Shown here: piece after piece, positions 42,635 to 55,411 of the stretch
Numbering within the stretch: the stretch's first letter is position 1
How the letters are laid out: every line of letters begins with the position of its first letter
Assembly (NCBI RefSeq): GCF_000226115.1
Contig: NC_016458.1
Coordinates: forward strand, 2,790,001-2,854,000
Source of the DNA: Thermothielavioides terrestris NRRL 8126
Lineage: Eukaryota; Ascomycota; Sordariomycetes; Sordariales; Chaetomiaceae
DNA length: 64,000 nt
Direction: 5' to 3'
The notes under the pieces: generated by a model
What the model saw: only the letters and a program-made list of their open reading frames with translations
Database searches by the model: none
What the model was told of the DNA's origin: nothing
Program-made: the position numbers and the translations under genes

Positions 42635-44606
42635 TTACTTTGCCCACTCGACCACTTCCAACGCACACAGTACTAGAATAAGCGTCGACGGCAAGATCCT
42701 ATCACGGGTCAGCAACGGCCTCTTCGTTCGAGGACAACGACAGAATGCCAACAACCCAACCCCCTAGCCGCCCCTCCCCCCCCCCCCTCCCCCGAAGAAA
42801 AAAGAAGAAAAAAAGAAAAGAAAATAATACTCACCAGATAACATAGCTCTGGAATAGGATCTTGCCCATGACGGTCTCGTACACATTGTTGATCTGGCAG
42901 ATCTGCGCCAGCTGCAGCGCGCTGGGGGCGCCGGCGAGGAGGAAGCAGACGATGACGAAGATGGGGTCGTCGAGGATGCTGACGGGCACGTACTTGGCGA
43001 AGAGGGCGAGGATGGGGGCCATGACGAGCGTCGGCAGCAGCATGCGGGCGACGAGGCTGGCGACCAGCAGGCGGGTGCCGATCTGCTTCTCCTCCGGGTC
43101 GGTCTCGTCCTCGCGCACCTGCGTGTTGCGCGCCAGGTTGGCGCCGAGGACCACGAGGATGAGCGGCACCGCCACGCCGGCCGACGAGCTGATGGCGCTC
43201 GTGACCGACGTCTTGATGAAGGAGCCCTCGCGGAAGAAGAGCGCCTGCAGGTCCGGCACCGAGGCCACCAGCACCGCGATCAGCATCGCCCACAGTGGCG
43301 GGTTCATGAAGTCCCAGAGGAACTTGTACACGCGCTGCCAGACGCGGAACAACTTGGCCAGCGCGACCTGCATGGGCTGCGGGAGCGCGCCATATGCGCG
43401 CCGGCCGGTTGCCCGCATGCGGTTCCAAGCCTTGAGCGCCGTCTTTCTCATGAACCGCCGCAGCCGCACGGGGACGCCCTTGATGCCTCCGGGCGTTTCG
43501 AATTCGTCGATGCTGCGGATGCGCGGGAACGACAGGATCCTGTCGAGGTCGTCGCCGTCGTCCGGCCCAAGGCCGCTCGCGTACGACTTCCGGTTGCCCT
43601 TCCATATCCCGGCGTGCTCCTCATCGTCCGAGTCATGCGGCGATCCTCCAGACGACCCTCCCACAGGGGTCGGGCCGCCGGGCTCATAGGCCTGCGAATC
43701 GTCCGTGTGCGTCGGGCTTGACGGGCGGTGGGACGCGCGCTCGTCGTCAGACCCCTCGAGGATGCCGACTCCTTCAAGCAACCCCGCGGTCTCCCTTCCC
43801 TCTTCAGGCTCCTCTTCACTGTCGTAACGGCCCTCCTCGAGCGTCTCGTTGGCGTACTCTTCGTATTTGTGTTTTGGCGCCAGGAGCACATGGTATCCCC
43901 AGCTCCACCTGACCAGCTGGCCGAGCTGTTGGAAGACCAGCAGATACAGGATGCCGCGCGCGGCAACCTCCTCGTCGTTGTCGCCTGGTATCCTGTCCCA
44001 ATGCAGCCCCTTGAGTGTCTGCGAGAGTGAGATAACCAGCGAGATGGGCAGCGAGTTGGAATTGCCGAACACGCCCATGGCGGTGACGAAGTTGGAAGCT
44101 CGCCGGTTGAAGCCGAAGCATCGTGCCACGATCCGGGAGACAACGTAGGACACGAACGTCTGGATGACGAAGATGATGGGGATGACGCCAAGCTCGACCA
44201 GCTTGTCAGCGTTCAACTGCGATGCGAGCTTGGTGAAGACTGTGACCGATTGATTGTCAGCTTTGACATAGCAATTGACGATCCTGGGGGGGAAGGCCAA
44301 GGACTCACTCAAACACGGGGTAAATAGCATGACATTGAGGTTTGCGAGGAACTTCTGCTTGTCGGCATCAAAATGGCCCATGCGCGCGATGATGTAGCCC
44401 GGCAAGCTGACGCAGACGACCTCCAGCACGGCGCCGAAGACGAGGAGGACCAGGTTGTCAATCGTCGGGTGCGACTCGTGCGGCTGCTTCTTCTTGAAGA
44501 CGACGAACGGCGAGGGCGTTGTCATGGATGTTGGGTCCCATTGTTCGCCAGCGGCCGACATGGCCAACCGCAATGACGTCGGTGCGCGGATCTCGAGGAA
44601 GCCCAT
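42635..44606 (-). CDS. auxin efflux carrier (PIN-like) family membrane transporter
   Basis: Exons on the minus strand: 44309-44606, 42835-44239 and 42635-42698. Introns are 69 bp (GTGAGT; rebuilds PCL-I-FTK) and 136 bp (GTGAGT; holds a poly-C/G run at 42777-42795). The last 21 codons end ALEVVEWAK. Total 588 residues. An alternative start is the ATG at 44561 (MSAAGEQ). The architecture is typical of fungal AEC proteins: about five spans at the N terminus (VLLVFGAVLEVVCVSLPGYI, LVELGVIPIIFVIQTFVSYV, MGVFGNSNSLPISLVISL), a long acidic cytoplasmic loop with Asp/Ser/Glu clusters, and about five C-terminal spans (AMLIAVLVASVP, VAVPLILVVLGANLARN, LLAGAPSALQLAQICQ). The GNSNSLP and GAPSALQ motifs are characteristic. 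Relatives in yeast include Ecm3; the substrate is unknown. Confidence 0.88.
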
Positions 44607-47600
44607 CTAAGTGCTGCCTGCTGGCTGCGGGGCTGCAAATCTAGGGGACCGGATCAGGGCGAGTTGTTGAAGGGATAAGCGTGCGCGAAGCACGGAGCTG
44701 AAGTACGGAAGCACGATCAATGGGTCGGAGAGTCCGATGCTGCAATTGCGCTGCAATAATGCTGTAACGGCCCCGGACGGGGGACGGACGGCCCTGGCTT
44801 GGGTCTGAGACACTCGCGGTCAGGGCGGGAGTGGTGGAGTTTGGGTTCCGGAGGCGCGACAGCGGCCGCTTTGACGCGAATTGGAGCCCCAGAGGACGGG
44901 AACAAAGGAGAGGAGCTGACGCTGCCCACAGCGGTCCTACTTCCTGCTTCTGGGAAGAGACGGCATCAGGGAACATGGCAACACAGCGGGATTCTGCATG
45001 TTCTTCTACAGCGCCATCCCAGGCCGGATTGGCCGGGGGTCTGTGGCCAACGGCAAGGACGGAAACATGAGGCGCTTGGCTGATAAGAAAATAAACGGCC
45101 ATGGCCAAGACCAGGCACAGATTGATCACCTGTTAAGCGGAAACTTGTAAATCCACCAAAATCCCGTTAAAAGCAAGATATTGCCTTAACACAGCTCAAA
45201 GGAGCCTAGGCGTCTGGGCTGCAGGCCAAGGGGCTGCCAAGAAATGCCAAGAAATGCCAAGCGCACGGCACGATACACTATTCCGTACAACGCTGATATT
45301 CCACAAGCACAAGCCTGCAACAGCAATGACGTTTGTTGGCGGCTGTTGAGGTGCCTCTCACATCCAGCTGGGGACCAACTGTGAGACTGTGAGTGCTGTT
45401 ATGAACTACAAATCATTTACTTCGGGAACTCTCCGAGTCGATGCAGTTGTTCTTCACGGACATCCTCTTAGATATGAGCGAGCCTAATGCTCAGTGGCTT
45501 GAGACTGTTTCCTGTGCAGGACCGCTCGGTGAAACGTGTTTTAGTCCTCGCTCCGTGGTTGGCTGGTCTTGACGCAATTCGACGCACAAGATGCTCGATG
45601 CAGAGAGCCAAGCACTGACGCGACGCATTCCCAGCGCTCCAAGTGGCATGACTGACTCGGCCGGAAGTGCCCAATGTCGGGCATGGGAGAAAACTTCAAC
45701 GACCTTCCATACACTAGAGTTACTAACTTAGGCAGGTATCATTCCGTTTGCGATCAGGCGTCTTTCCCGTTGGTGCCCAGTCGTTTGAGAGGAATGCCAA
45801 TTCAAGTTGTGCAGACAACCTTTCCTCGGCAAGCAGGATCATGGATGGAGTTATGCGTTATTCTGTGCTACAAGTGAAAAAGGTAAATTAACTTTTCCTC
45901 TGATTGTCCTCAGAGTGCCACAGGACTATTCAACGAAGTGACTCCATCATGAGAAACAGATGCACAACGCCTTCACAGCCACACATCAAGAGTTGAGGCT
46001 TGGCGCGGCCCTTCGGGCTACTTCCGCACAAATTCGCCTCTCGGAGACAGCTGGCTGTGCGACTGCACAAGCTGCCAGCCAACGGCAGGCTGAGCTGACT
46101 TGCTTACGTGCGCGTCCATGGTGGCCAATGCGATGCGAACAGGGAAAGGCGGCCTCCGGGCGATCAATTGATGGCCCGTTCGCCACTGCATCGAACACCG
46201 AACACCGACCAGTGCCGCGACCAGGATGAACAGATCGCTCCCCACTGGATCCCGGTCCAGCTGTGGAGCTTGTTTCAGAAACAGATGCCAAATCTGGGCG
46301 ACTTGCTTGCTTTCAGCATCCCACAACGACGGGCAGCCGGTGGCCACCCACTAACTATCGCGGCAGGTTGCGTGCCTTGCTGTGCGAAGCCCTCTCTGCT
46401 GGGCCGCACGCCGAACATTGTCGACGCCAGTGATCCGTTGGGTGCAGCACACCGAACCGCAGCCATCCGGGCCCCCGCATGGCAGGCTTGATTGACTTGG
46501 CTCGGGTGTCATACCTCGTGCTCTCCTGTGCGCTGCCCTGCTCTGGGGTCTGAGAAATTTGCTTGGGAATCCAGGCCAGCGAAACAGCCACGTTGGACGC
46601 GCGTTGCTGCCTTAAGAAAGGATCTTCCGCGCAACCTGGAAGGCCTCTGCGCTTGCTTGCTGCTGATAGTGCACAGCACACGACCAAAGGATCTCGGCGG
46701 CCGCAAGCGGCTTCTGATAGTGGGGCTCACCAGACGGAATTGCCCCGCTGCCCACCACATCTGTTTGCCCCATGTTCAAGAGCACGCGAGTTTGGTGTTG
46801 GAGATCCCTGGCAGCAAGCCCAATCAATGATCGGGCTCTTCATCCTTCATCCGGAGCAAAAGGCCCTAGCCGGTGCGACGCTGCATTGGAGAACGTTGAT
46901 TTCCTGGGTTCTGCTCCGGCTTGCCTTGCTGCTCTAGCATTGGGATCTGCATCCTGTGACGGGCTCGCCGATTTTTTTTTGTGCCTTCTGAAGAACCACT
47001 TCGCCTGCCAACGGCTTTGCTATAAGGAATACGGAACACAGCACTTTCGCCTGCGTGGAGTGGTCTCGCGGCTTCCAGAACCTCCTGCCTTCTGTTATCG
47101 GAACTCCATCTAGGCTTTCGCTGGCCAATCAGATCGCCCCGTTCCCTCAAGATAGGTAGAGATGCGGAGCGTGGGCTCTTCGCTCAGCCCATTCCTCACA
47201 AGCCGAAGTCGAATTGGGACACAGGGAGATCGAGATCCCGCTTCCGGCCCAATCCCCGCCGGCGTTGGCATCTCAAAAAGCGGCATGCCACGGTGGAATC
47301 TGTGGTTTTGCGACTGCAGCTGAATTTGGGATTCCATCAAGAGTTTTTCCGGAAGCTGTGCGCCTAGAGGACGACCCTGCCTCGGTTTTGAACGCGCGGC
47401 CGGCCAAGCACCAACAAACTGAGTTCTTCACACCTCCTGCGCCGGCTCGGCCTCGGAACGACCGCTGCTGCGCGGCCCCGGCCCCGTCATCCGAGTCCAC
47501 CCACGGCTTTTGCGCTTGACGGCCACCCCACTCCGACTGGCGGCTCAAATAAAAGCAGGCCAGGCAACCCCCCCTCCCCACGCCGTTCCACCACACATGT

Positions 47601-47669
47601 CAGGCCACAGGTAGACCGAAGCCCCCAGCCATCCCCCCTCTCCCCCTCCGCCTGCTCGGCACCGGCACG
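44607..47669. other. 3.06-kb intergenic region
   Basis: Divergent promoter space between the transporter and the MAPKK. Numerous frames on both strands are short and motif-free. A short direct repeat (AAGAAATGCC twice) is at 45240-45260, and the last 150 bp before 47670 are strongly C-rich. A long regulated promoter for the HOG kinase or a non-coding transcript is possible; nothing specific can be read. Confidence 0.5.
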
Positions 47670-49775
47670 ATGTCCGGCCACGCCGACAGCTCCGACCCGG
47701 TCACGCCGGCCGATGAGGTCCTCCCCACGAGCAACCCTGCCTCGCCGGGCTCCGTCGACGACTCCTCCCAGGCCAGCACGCCGCTCGACCCGCCGAGTGC
47801 GAGCTCCGATGCGGCACCCAGTTTCTCCCCCGCCGGCGAGCTTCCCCGCCGGATCCCCTCCTTGAGAACAGTGTCAGACCCCGACCACTCCAGCCATATG
47901 AGCCCGAGTTCCAGCGTTAGCGGGCTGTTGAGCACGGTCAGGAGACCGACGCCCAGCGCGGCTGGCCTGCCGTCAGATATCATGCAGAGGGCACGAGCCT
48001 TGCAGGAACAGCGCATGAACATGGGCGCCCGCACATCCGGCTCGCCCGCTGGCATGAACATGAACATGAACACGAACACGAACAGGGGAGCGCCCGTCGG
48101 CGGCGGGCTAGCAGGCGGCGTGGCGCCGAACCTCAGGTTACCAGCCGGCTTAACACGCCCCATGCACCCCGGGTTTCCCAAGTCGTCCCCCGCCGTCCCA
48201 GGCACAAGGAAACCTCCAAGCCTGAGCGAGAGGAGAGCCATGAAGCTTGGCAACCTATCAGGAACAGGAACTCCCTCGCCTGTGGGCACGCCGAAACTGC
48301 CAGATCTTGGCGCCGACGCAGCACAGCCGCCAGCGCTGAACGGCGAAGGGCGCGGTTCCAAGCTCAGCGACTTTAAGAACTATATTGACGCAGACAAGGG
48401 CTGGATCACGTTCGAGGGAGCTGCGACCATCACGCAGACGGGGGTCAACTTCGCCAACGGCCAGACTTTCTCCATCTCCTTAGACGAGATCGAAGTGCTC
48501 GACGAGCTCGGCAAGGGCAACTACGGGACCGTCTACAAGGTCAGGCACGCGCGGCCCAAAGTGCCGCGGTTTGGCCACGGGTTGAGCAAGGTTAAGGCAT
48601 CGGCCGCGACCGAAACGGAGAATACCAGCGAGGACCCATCACCAAGCTCGACCGGGAGCAGCGGGCGGGCGACTTCCGGGGTTGTCATGGCCATGAAAGA
48701 GATCCGGCTCGAGCTCGACGAGGCCAAGTTCACCACGATCCTAAAGGAGCTCGTCATCCTCCACGAGTGCGTTTCCCCGTATATCATCGACTTTTATGGC
48801 GCCTTCTACCAGGAGGGCGCCGTCTACATGTGCATCGAGTACATGGACGGCGGCAGCATCGACAAGCTGTACGCCGGCGGCATCCCGGAGAATGTCCTGC
48901 GCAAGATCACCTTCGCCACCGTCATGGGCCTCAAGACGCTCAAGGACGACCACAACATCATCCACCGCGACGTCAAGCCGACCAACATCCTAGTCAACAC
49001 CAGCGGACAGGTCAAGATCTGCGACTTTGGCGTGTCGGGCAACTTGGTGGCCAGCATCGCCAAGACCAACATCGGCTGCCAGAGCTATATGGCGCCCGAG
49101 CGCATCAGCGGCGGCGCGCTGGCCGCGGGCGCCGCGGGTGCCGCCGACGGGACGTACAACGTGCAGAGCGACATCTGGAGCTTGGGTCTGACCATCATCG
49201 AGTGCGCCATGGGGAGGTATCCGTACCCGCCCGAAGTGTCGAGCACCATCTTCAGCCAGCTCAGCGTAAGCACCCCCAGTTTCCCCCCCCCCCCCCCCCC
49301 CCCCCGTTTTCACAAAAGCACAATTCCCCACTGACCCAGCCCACCCCAGGCCATCGTAGAAGGCGACCCGCCGGACCTGCCGGCAGAGGGCTACTCGCCG
49401 CAGGCGCGCGACTTTGTCCGCTCGTGCCTCAACAAGAACCCCAAGAAGCGGCACACGTACGCGATGCTGCTCGCGCACCCGTGGATCAAGAGCCTGGGCA
49501 AGCCCGAGACGATCGCGGAGGATGCCGAGGCCGAGGCGGCGGCGGCCGACGACGAGCTCGCCGACGCGGCCGGCCAGCTGAGCCTCAGCAACCCGTCGGG
49601 CCTCGTCGGCGAGGGCGACTACGAGGTCGCCGCCTGGGTGCGCGGCGTGCTCGAGCGCAAGAGGGCCGCCGGCGGCCGGCTGCCCATGGAGGAGGACCCG
49701 CCCAGGAGGCCGGCCCTGCATGCCGCCCCGCTCGACTCGGTCAGTCCGGTCTCGAGTCCGATGCTTGGGCATTGA
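47670..49775 (+). CDS. pbs2: MAP kinase kinase of the HOG osmostress pathway (Pbs2/OS-5 type)
   Basis: Exons 47670-49265 and 49350-49775; the 84-bp intron (GTAAGC/CCCAG, phase 0) holds a run of 23 C. The product has 673 residues. The long Ser/Pro/Met-rich N-terminal half (AGMNMNMNTNTN, LPDIMQRARAL-like segment) is the docking region of Pbs2 proteins. The kinase domain has LGKGNYGTVYKV, the AMKEI Lys, HRDVKPTNILV, DFGVSGNL, and the activation loop SIAKTNIGCQSYMAPERI, where Ser and Thr in S-x-A-K-T are the MAPKKK targets. It also has DIWSLGLTIIECAMGRYPYPPE. An insertion of about 40 Ser/Thr-rich residues follows the Gly loop. Pbs2 relays signals from Ssk2-type MAPKKKs to Hog1. I assign Pbs2 rather than Ste7/Mkk1 from N-terminal length and activation-loop sequence. 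Confidence 0.9.
49283..49305. repeat. poly(C) run, 23 nt, in the MAPKK intron
   Basis: Uninterrupted C within the 84-bp intron, forming an extreme polypyrimidine tract. Its length is likely to vary between strains and may affect splicing. Confidence 0.9.
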
Positions 49776-50610
49776 TGTTTTTTACCTCAGGAGTTTGTTT
49801 TTAGCACCGCAGGGGCGCGGTGCTGGGCCGGTACCTATACTAGAAAGTTTTTCTTTACTATGATCGGGATCGTCGGCGGTATCGAGACCGGAAGGAGAGA
49901 GTGTTCCTTTTGTGGTGTGTGTTTCCTTCTTATGAACGGCAAGCTGCAGGGGTTGTTATTCCTGGTGGATAAACACCGGCTTGCTGTTCCGTCGCAACAT
50001 GCCGTCTCCCAAGACGGCCATCTCGAATTCTCATGGTCTCTCCTCCGTGGGCCACTGCGATCCTCTTTAATATCATTTATGTGTGCGTGGCTCTCTCCTA
50101 ATGCTGTAAAATGGTCCCACACAGTTTGTTTGGGGCGTCATCTCGGTATGGCCAGCGTGGAGGCCACGAGGCGAAGCCAAGGGAGAATTAATCGAGTCGG
50201 GGGGGGAAGCCAGTTGAGTTCCAGGGGCTGATACCGGGTTTGGAGGTTGGAATGGTTCATACCAGTCCCGGAGAAGCAAGGTGGTCCTAATGGGTGTGAA
50301 AGTAAAAGGAAAAGAATGTATCAACTCTGCTCCCTGGCTATTACAATTATTACCAAAAAAGCTGAGAAAAGTTTGACAAGTACTTGGTTACTGCTCGGTT
50401 TGGGTTGAGTTGCTTTGGTATGGTAAACAAAAGCATTCGCTTGCGCGGAGCTAGCAGCAATCTTAACCGCCCCAACTCAGCTGCTCCCATCATCGACGTC
50501 TCATCATCCATCCCTAAACAAAAACTCGTCGTCCCCCTCACGGCCCATCCCGCCTCCACCCACACCCTCGTCACGCCAACCCCACCACCGTCCAGTCTGA
50601 TCCGGCCCGT
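49776..50610. other. convergent 3' intergenic region
   Basis: No supported gene; lies between two converging genes. The MAPKK stop is followed by T-rich sequence (TTTTTTACC, TTTGTTTTTAG) that may serve 3'-end formation. Confidence 0.5.
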
Positions 50611-51608
50611 TCACTGGTATTCATCCTTGACCCGGCGACGGTCGTAGGAGAAGGCCCTCCGCCACTGGCGCCTCCGCCACTGGCGCCAGTCCCGGCGCAG
50701 GGACCCTGCCGGGCCGGGGGCCGCCATCTTCGCCGCCGCAGCGGCGTCCCTGCGGCGCCTGCGCCAGGACAGGAAGAAGAGGACGGCGCTGGCGAGCAGC
50801 GCGGCCCAGGCGCCCCAGCTGAAGCCGAAGGCGTAGCGGCCGAGCGAGGCGGCGCGGCCGTGGGCGAGGAAGACGTTGCGCATCTTGACGAATGTGGCGC
50901 TGGGTAGGGGGATGAGTCGTTCTTTTGTCAGCGTCTTCGTCTTCTTCAAGGTCACGCCTCATCCCTTTCGGGGATATTGGGGAGGGAAGAGGGGAGTGGT
51001 ATACGCACGTCATCAACGACACAGCGACGGTGAAGAACACCAGTGCAGCCGCAGCCAGCAGCCCCGCCAGCGCGGCGCCCAGGCGGCTGCACAGCGCGAC
51101 CACCCCGGCCCCGAGCGCCAGCACCTCGGCGAGCAGCGCCAGCAGGAAGAACACCCATCCAAACCGCCACATGTACCAGTAGTAGAAGCTGGTGGTGCCG
51201 CCGCCGTACGCGCCGACGAGCTCGGGCGGGGCGCCTCCGGCGCCGCCGGGCGCCCAGGCGTCGCCGAGCGGCAGCGCGGGGCGCGCGGGCCCGCAGCCGT
51301 CGTTGCCGGCGCTGCAGATGCGGAAGTAGGTCCACTGCGAGACGGGGCGGGCGCCGTCGATGCCCGCCGTGTCGGCGCGCAGGAAGTAGGTCTGCCGCAG
51401 CGGGCTGGCGCGCGTCAGGCCGGACAGGATCACGAACCAGAGCATCACCAGCGAGCCGGCGAGGAGGAGGAGGGCCGGCGGGGCGAGGTTGGGTGCTTTT
51501 GTTGAGGGTGGCGTATACACTGTGTTTTATTTAGCCATGGGTGTTTTGTTGTCGGGGGGAGGGTGGTTTGGTCTCATGGAGGGAAGGGAGAGGCTTACGT
51601 CGTGGCAT
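50611..51608 (-). CDS. SUR7/PalI-family four-span membrane protein
   Basis: Exons on the minus strand: 51599-51608 (10 bp, ATG CCA CGA C), 51009-51519 and 50611-50899. Introns are 79 bp (GTAAGC) and 109 bp (GTGCGT). Phases fit, giving 269 residues. The first span is ALLLLAGSLVMLWFVILSGL, followed by a long extracellular loop with TYFLRADTAGI, WTYFRICSAGNDGCG and the conserved Cys pair. Three more spans follow: FGWVFFLLALLAEVLALGAG, LAGLLAAAALVFFTVAVSL and GAWAALLASAVLFFLSW. The Arg-rich cytoplasmic tail (RRDWRQWRRRQWRR) is strongly basic. The W.YF.IC loop and the 1+3 span layout match Sur7-type proteins, which sit at eisosomes in the plasma membrane. The tiny first exon is common in this family but is the least certain part. 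Confidence 0.75.
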
Positions 51609-52933
51609 TTTGAGAGGTTGGTGGCGGTTGTTGTTGTTGGTTTTGGTGTTCGGGAGAAAAAGGATTGAAGTGGTGTGGCTCTATGTAGGTCGCACTCTAT
51701 GTTGAGGTTGGGGAGCCTTCAGTTCCGCTCAAGCCATGCGATCCATTGGGTTCAGGGTGTCGTAAGTGGGCAAGGCGTTGCTCCGGGGGAGGGTAGAGCA
51801 GCTCAGACGCTGGGGCCGACTTGTGCGCTCCCTTACAGTCGCACTGGTGGTGGCCTGGCGATAGAGACTCGGATGGAGGATTGGTTGGGACTAAAGCAGG
51901 CGTTCTTGGGGGCTCCCAATATAACCAAGTGACTCTGTGGTGCGCTTCGGGTGCAAAGCACGAGCAATGTGGTCAATGGGTGGAGATTACCGTGTGAGAC
52001 CCGGAACGGTACGCAAGACAAATTGTGGCAGGACAGTCAGTTGGGCATTCGGGCGAAAGAGAGACCGCGTAGAGTCTCACGGCGAGGAGGGAGAGAGGTC
52101 GGGGATAAAATAAAGGAGCCACACAGCCATCGTTACGTCGATGGTGCGGATGCCCAACGTCCCGCATCCCGTCAGGCGGCGCGTGTACGGCATACCCGGT
52201 AGACCTCATTTTCAATTCGACTTGCTCAAGCTTCATTCAAGTGGCCACGAACTGAGGCGATCGAGCAAAGCTGTGGTGGGTCCATTGACGAACGTCCAAG
52301 TGCTCCGAGCAGCGGCGAGACCCTTGGATGACGCATGCGCCAGCACAGCATCTCGCAGGTGCGGCCAATCAGCGGGCTGTCCAATGCTCCACATCAGAGA
52401 GCACCGGTCGTCAATGAACTGCCGGGACCCATGCAGGGACACCCTAGTAACTACCGTATCGACGTCATTCGTCCGATCTCCATGTGCCAACCGGCAGCTT
52501 CCAACTCAACGGTTTCAATGAACCGCATGTCTGATGGCTTCCACGTTAGTGTATTTGAACGCTGCTTCAAGCACTTGGTGCATCAAGTTGACCCTCAGCG
52601 CTCTGCCATTCTCAACACGGTGATGACTCTCCTAGGTAAACACAAGACTTGGACAATCGAATAGACTCCCGTCTTTTCTGCGTCAGTTGCTTCGTGTAAG
52701 TGCGGAGTAACCAAGGTAATGTACATATTATGGAATACCAGGTAGTTTCCAAACCCAGGCAACGCCAGACCCTAACCCCGGCTGCATCGTGTTGTCACCC
52801 CCCAGCCCTGCAATACACCGTCCTCCGTGTTCAACAACCATCCACAGCCATCAGCCCTCCATGGCGTGATTGGAGGAGGTGCTTGGGTCCCCGGTTCCCA
52901 ACGGGGGCCTTCTTTCTAAGCTCCGTGGCCTCT
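51609..52933. other. 1.3-kb intergenic region
   Basis: No supported gene. Upstream part is the SUR7 promoter; the part near 52.9 kb is the 3' region of the regulator gene. Confidence 0.5.
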
Positions 52934-55311
52934 TCATTCCCATAAGAAACCGTTCTCCGGACTCGGAATCAGGTACAGCCCCGGAAGAAACGCGCCGGAC
53001 CCGGAGCCGGAACCGGAGCCAAAGCAGGAGCCGGAGGCAAAGCTGGACCTGGAGCCGGAGCCATCGGACACCTCCGTCATCGCGTCCCGCGACCCGGCGG
53101 GCCCTGCATCTCCTCCTGGCCCCGCCGCCGACAGCTCGCGCTGCAAGGCCGCCCGGAGGGCGCGGAACTTATGAAACCCCAGCGCGAGCGCATGGTCTTC
53201 TTCTTCCTCACCCCCGGGGGCGCGGGTGACGCCCGCGTCCCTGATCCGCTCGAAGGCGTGGATGATCCGGTCCACGGTCCGCAGCGGATCCAGCATCGCG
53301 CGCGCCGCGGCCGCGTTCCAGGCGGCGTCGCCCCCACCCCCGGCGGCGGTGGTGGTAGTAGTGGGGGTGGTGGTACTGGGGGTGGTGGTGGTGGTGGTGA
53401 GCCGGCGCAGCAGTAGCACGACGTAGCACAGCTGCGCGAAGATGCCGAACGGCACCCTGGCCAGCGCCGGCGGGGACAGGGCGAAGAACAGGTCCAGCCA
53501 GGCCCGGATGGCGTCCATGCAGCGCTGGTGCGCCGCGTACCGGCGCGGGTCCGGGTCGTTCCGCGCCGTGGCCGGCTGGGCCGTGATCCACTCGCGGATG
53601 ACGGCGGATGCGTAGTGATGGAACATGAGCAGCGCCGCTTGCTCGTCCCATCCGGTCCGTCAGTGGGAAGAAGGTGGATGGGATCTGGGAAGATTCAAGG
53701 TAGGTACTTACTCTCGCCTCCAAACAGTCCTGTGGTCTGAGCGGTGTCGCCGGTGATTTCGTCGATCTGCTGCTGCAGGACATCCATCCACCCTAGGGGA
53801 ATATCCCCGTTGCTGAGCCCCCACGAGGAGTACCGATGCTGGCTGACGATGAGCTGCATCTTCGCCTCCTTCACGAGTATCTGGTCCTGCGGCAGAGCGC
53901 TGCGGCGCGTTAGGCCGGCGATGTATTCGTCCATGTAGGGAGTCCAACGGAACCCGTCGGCGGATTTGAGGGTGTGAGCCAGCCTATATGCGCTTCTCGT
54001 CAGTGAGGTGGGACCAGGTCACGACCCGAAAAAAGGAACAACGCACGTAGACGTGATGATGAAGGTCCCTAGAACAGCACGGTGCTCTTCAAGGGTCCGT
54101 TCTCTGCCAGATAATGCGTCCGACCGGCCCAAGGCCGCAGTATCGGTGGGAAGCCGATACCTAGAAGCATTCTCGGCCGGAGGCATGTGCAGGCCAAGAT
54201 CCCACACGATGGACACGGCGAGTTGTGATGCCAGCCCGGCAAACTGCTTGTCCATGGGGGGAAGATGAACCCTGCTCAGTGATCCGAGGGAGAGAAAAAA
54301 AAGTCAGTTATCGGAGCCAACAAGCAACCTGCTAATCAGCGGGCACCGGGCTGTCTTTCCGCAAGCATTACTGACCAGTTGACAAAGGTAAGGATCCCAA
54401 GCAGCAGGTCGAGGTTCCGTTCGCCGGCGGCAACGACCCTCTCGATCATGATGCGCCTCGTCTGCAGGCTGAGCGCGTTCCGCGCCTTGACAGACCTGGA
54501 CGCGACCGCCATGATGGCCAACCACAGGAAGGGGTACACCTGTCGAAGCCGCTCGGAGGACATGTCCGGGGGGATGTACACGTACGGGATCGAGACCTTG
54601 GCCCGCAGCTCAGCTCAGCCTCGGACAGGAGACTCGAGGATATTTCCCAGAACTGACAACTCACCACCATGTCGTCCCGGAACCGGCACAGACACTCGTC
54701 GGCCTCGACGGGGGACGGCGCCCCGAGCGAATCAGGCTCGTCGTCAGATGGCGTCGCGGAGCCGTGGCTTTCCGACGGCGAAGCCGGTCCGCCATCTTGC
54801 GCCGCCGTAGACTCCGGCTCTGTCGGCTCTTGCTCCCAGAGCTCGGGCGCCGCGGCGGTCAACGGCTCCCTGGACCGGAGAGCAGTGAGAAGGCTGTCCA
54901 GCTTCTGCTCCAGCCTGGCGGTCGGCGTGGGAGAGACCCCGCGGCGCTTCGGCACCCGGGGTTGCTGCTTGGCTGCCGCTTCGGAGGGCGCGCATATCTT
55001 GCCCAGGCGATGGCACCTGATGATGATTAGCGACGCCGGGGAGGTCTAGACTCTATTCCAGCTAACTGGCAAAGAACACAATATTTTTTTTCTTTCTTGT
55101 TTTTATGTGTGTATGAGTGTGAGTGTGTTTGTGTGTTGTGTATGTGTGCGAGTGTGTGTTTAGTGTTTTAGGGGTAGCTCCATACGGACCTCTCGCAGCT
55201 CAAGCCGGCTGCGCGCGGCATACATTTGCATTTCACCCGGGCACAGTTGCCGCAGGCCTTCGTGGGCGGGTTCCGGGCCCGCCGGAACGGGGAGGCGTCC
55301 CGCGCATCCAT
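52934..55311 (-). CDS. Zn2Cys6 fungal transcription factor
   Basis: Six exons on the minus strand: 55190-55311, 54665-55016, 54376-54608, 54047-54271, 53712-53983 and 52934-53637. Introns are 173, 56, 104, 63 and 74 bp. All phases fit, giving 635 residues from ATG 55311; an in-frame ATG at 55410 would add 33. Residues 16-50 form the binuclear cluster: ACGNCARVKCKC then GLSCER/CHRLGKIC, split by the first intron. Next come a basic linker (VPKRRG), a possible dimer helix (TARLEQKLDSLLTAL) and an acidic segment. The middle region (FLWLAIMAVASRSVKARNAL, LAVSIVWDLGLHMPP) is the fungal_trans-like homology domain. The C terminus has a Thr/Pro run and Ser-Gly repeats encoded by microsatellites. The target is unknown; the divergent MFS gene is the obvious candidate. 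Confidence 0.88.
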
Positions 55312-55411
55312 GGACTCCGTGGTGGCCGGTAGGAATCTGGGAGCTTGCAGGAGTTTTGGCCAGCGGCGGACGTGGACGGGGGGCGACCATTTGGGAAGGG
55401 AATTGCTCATT

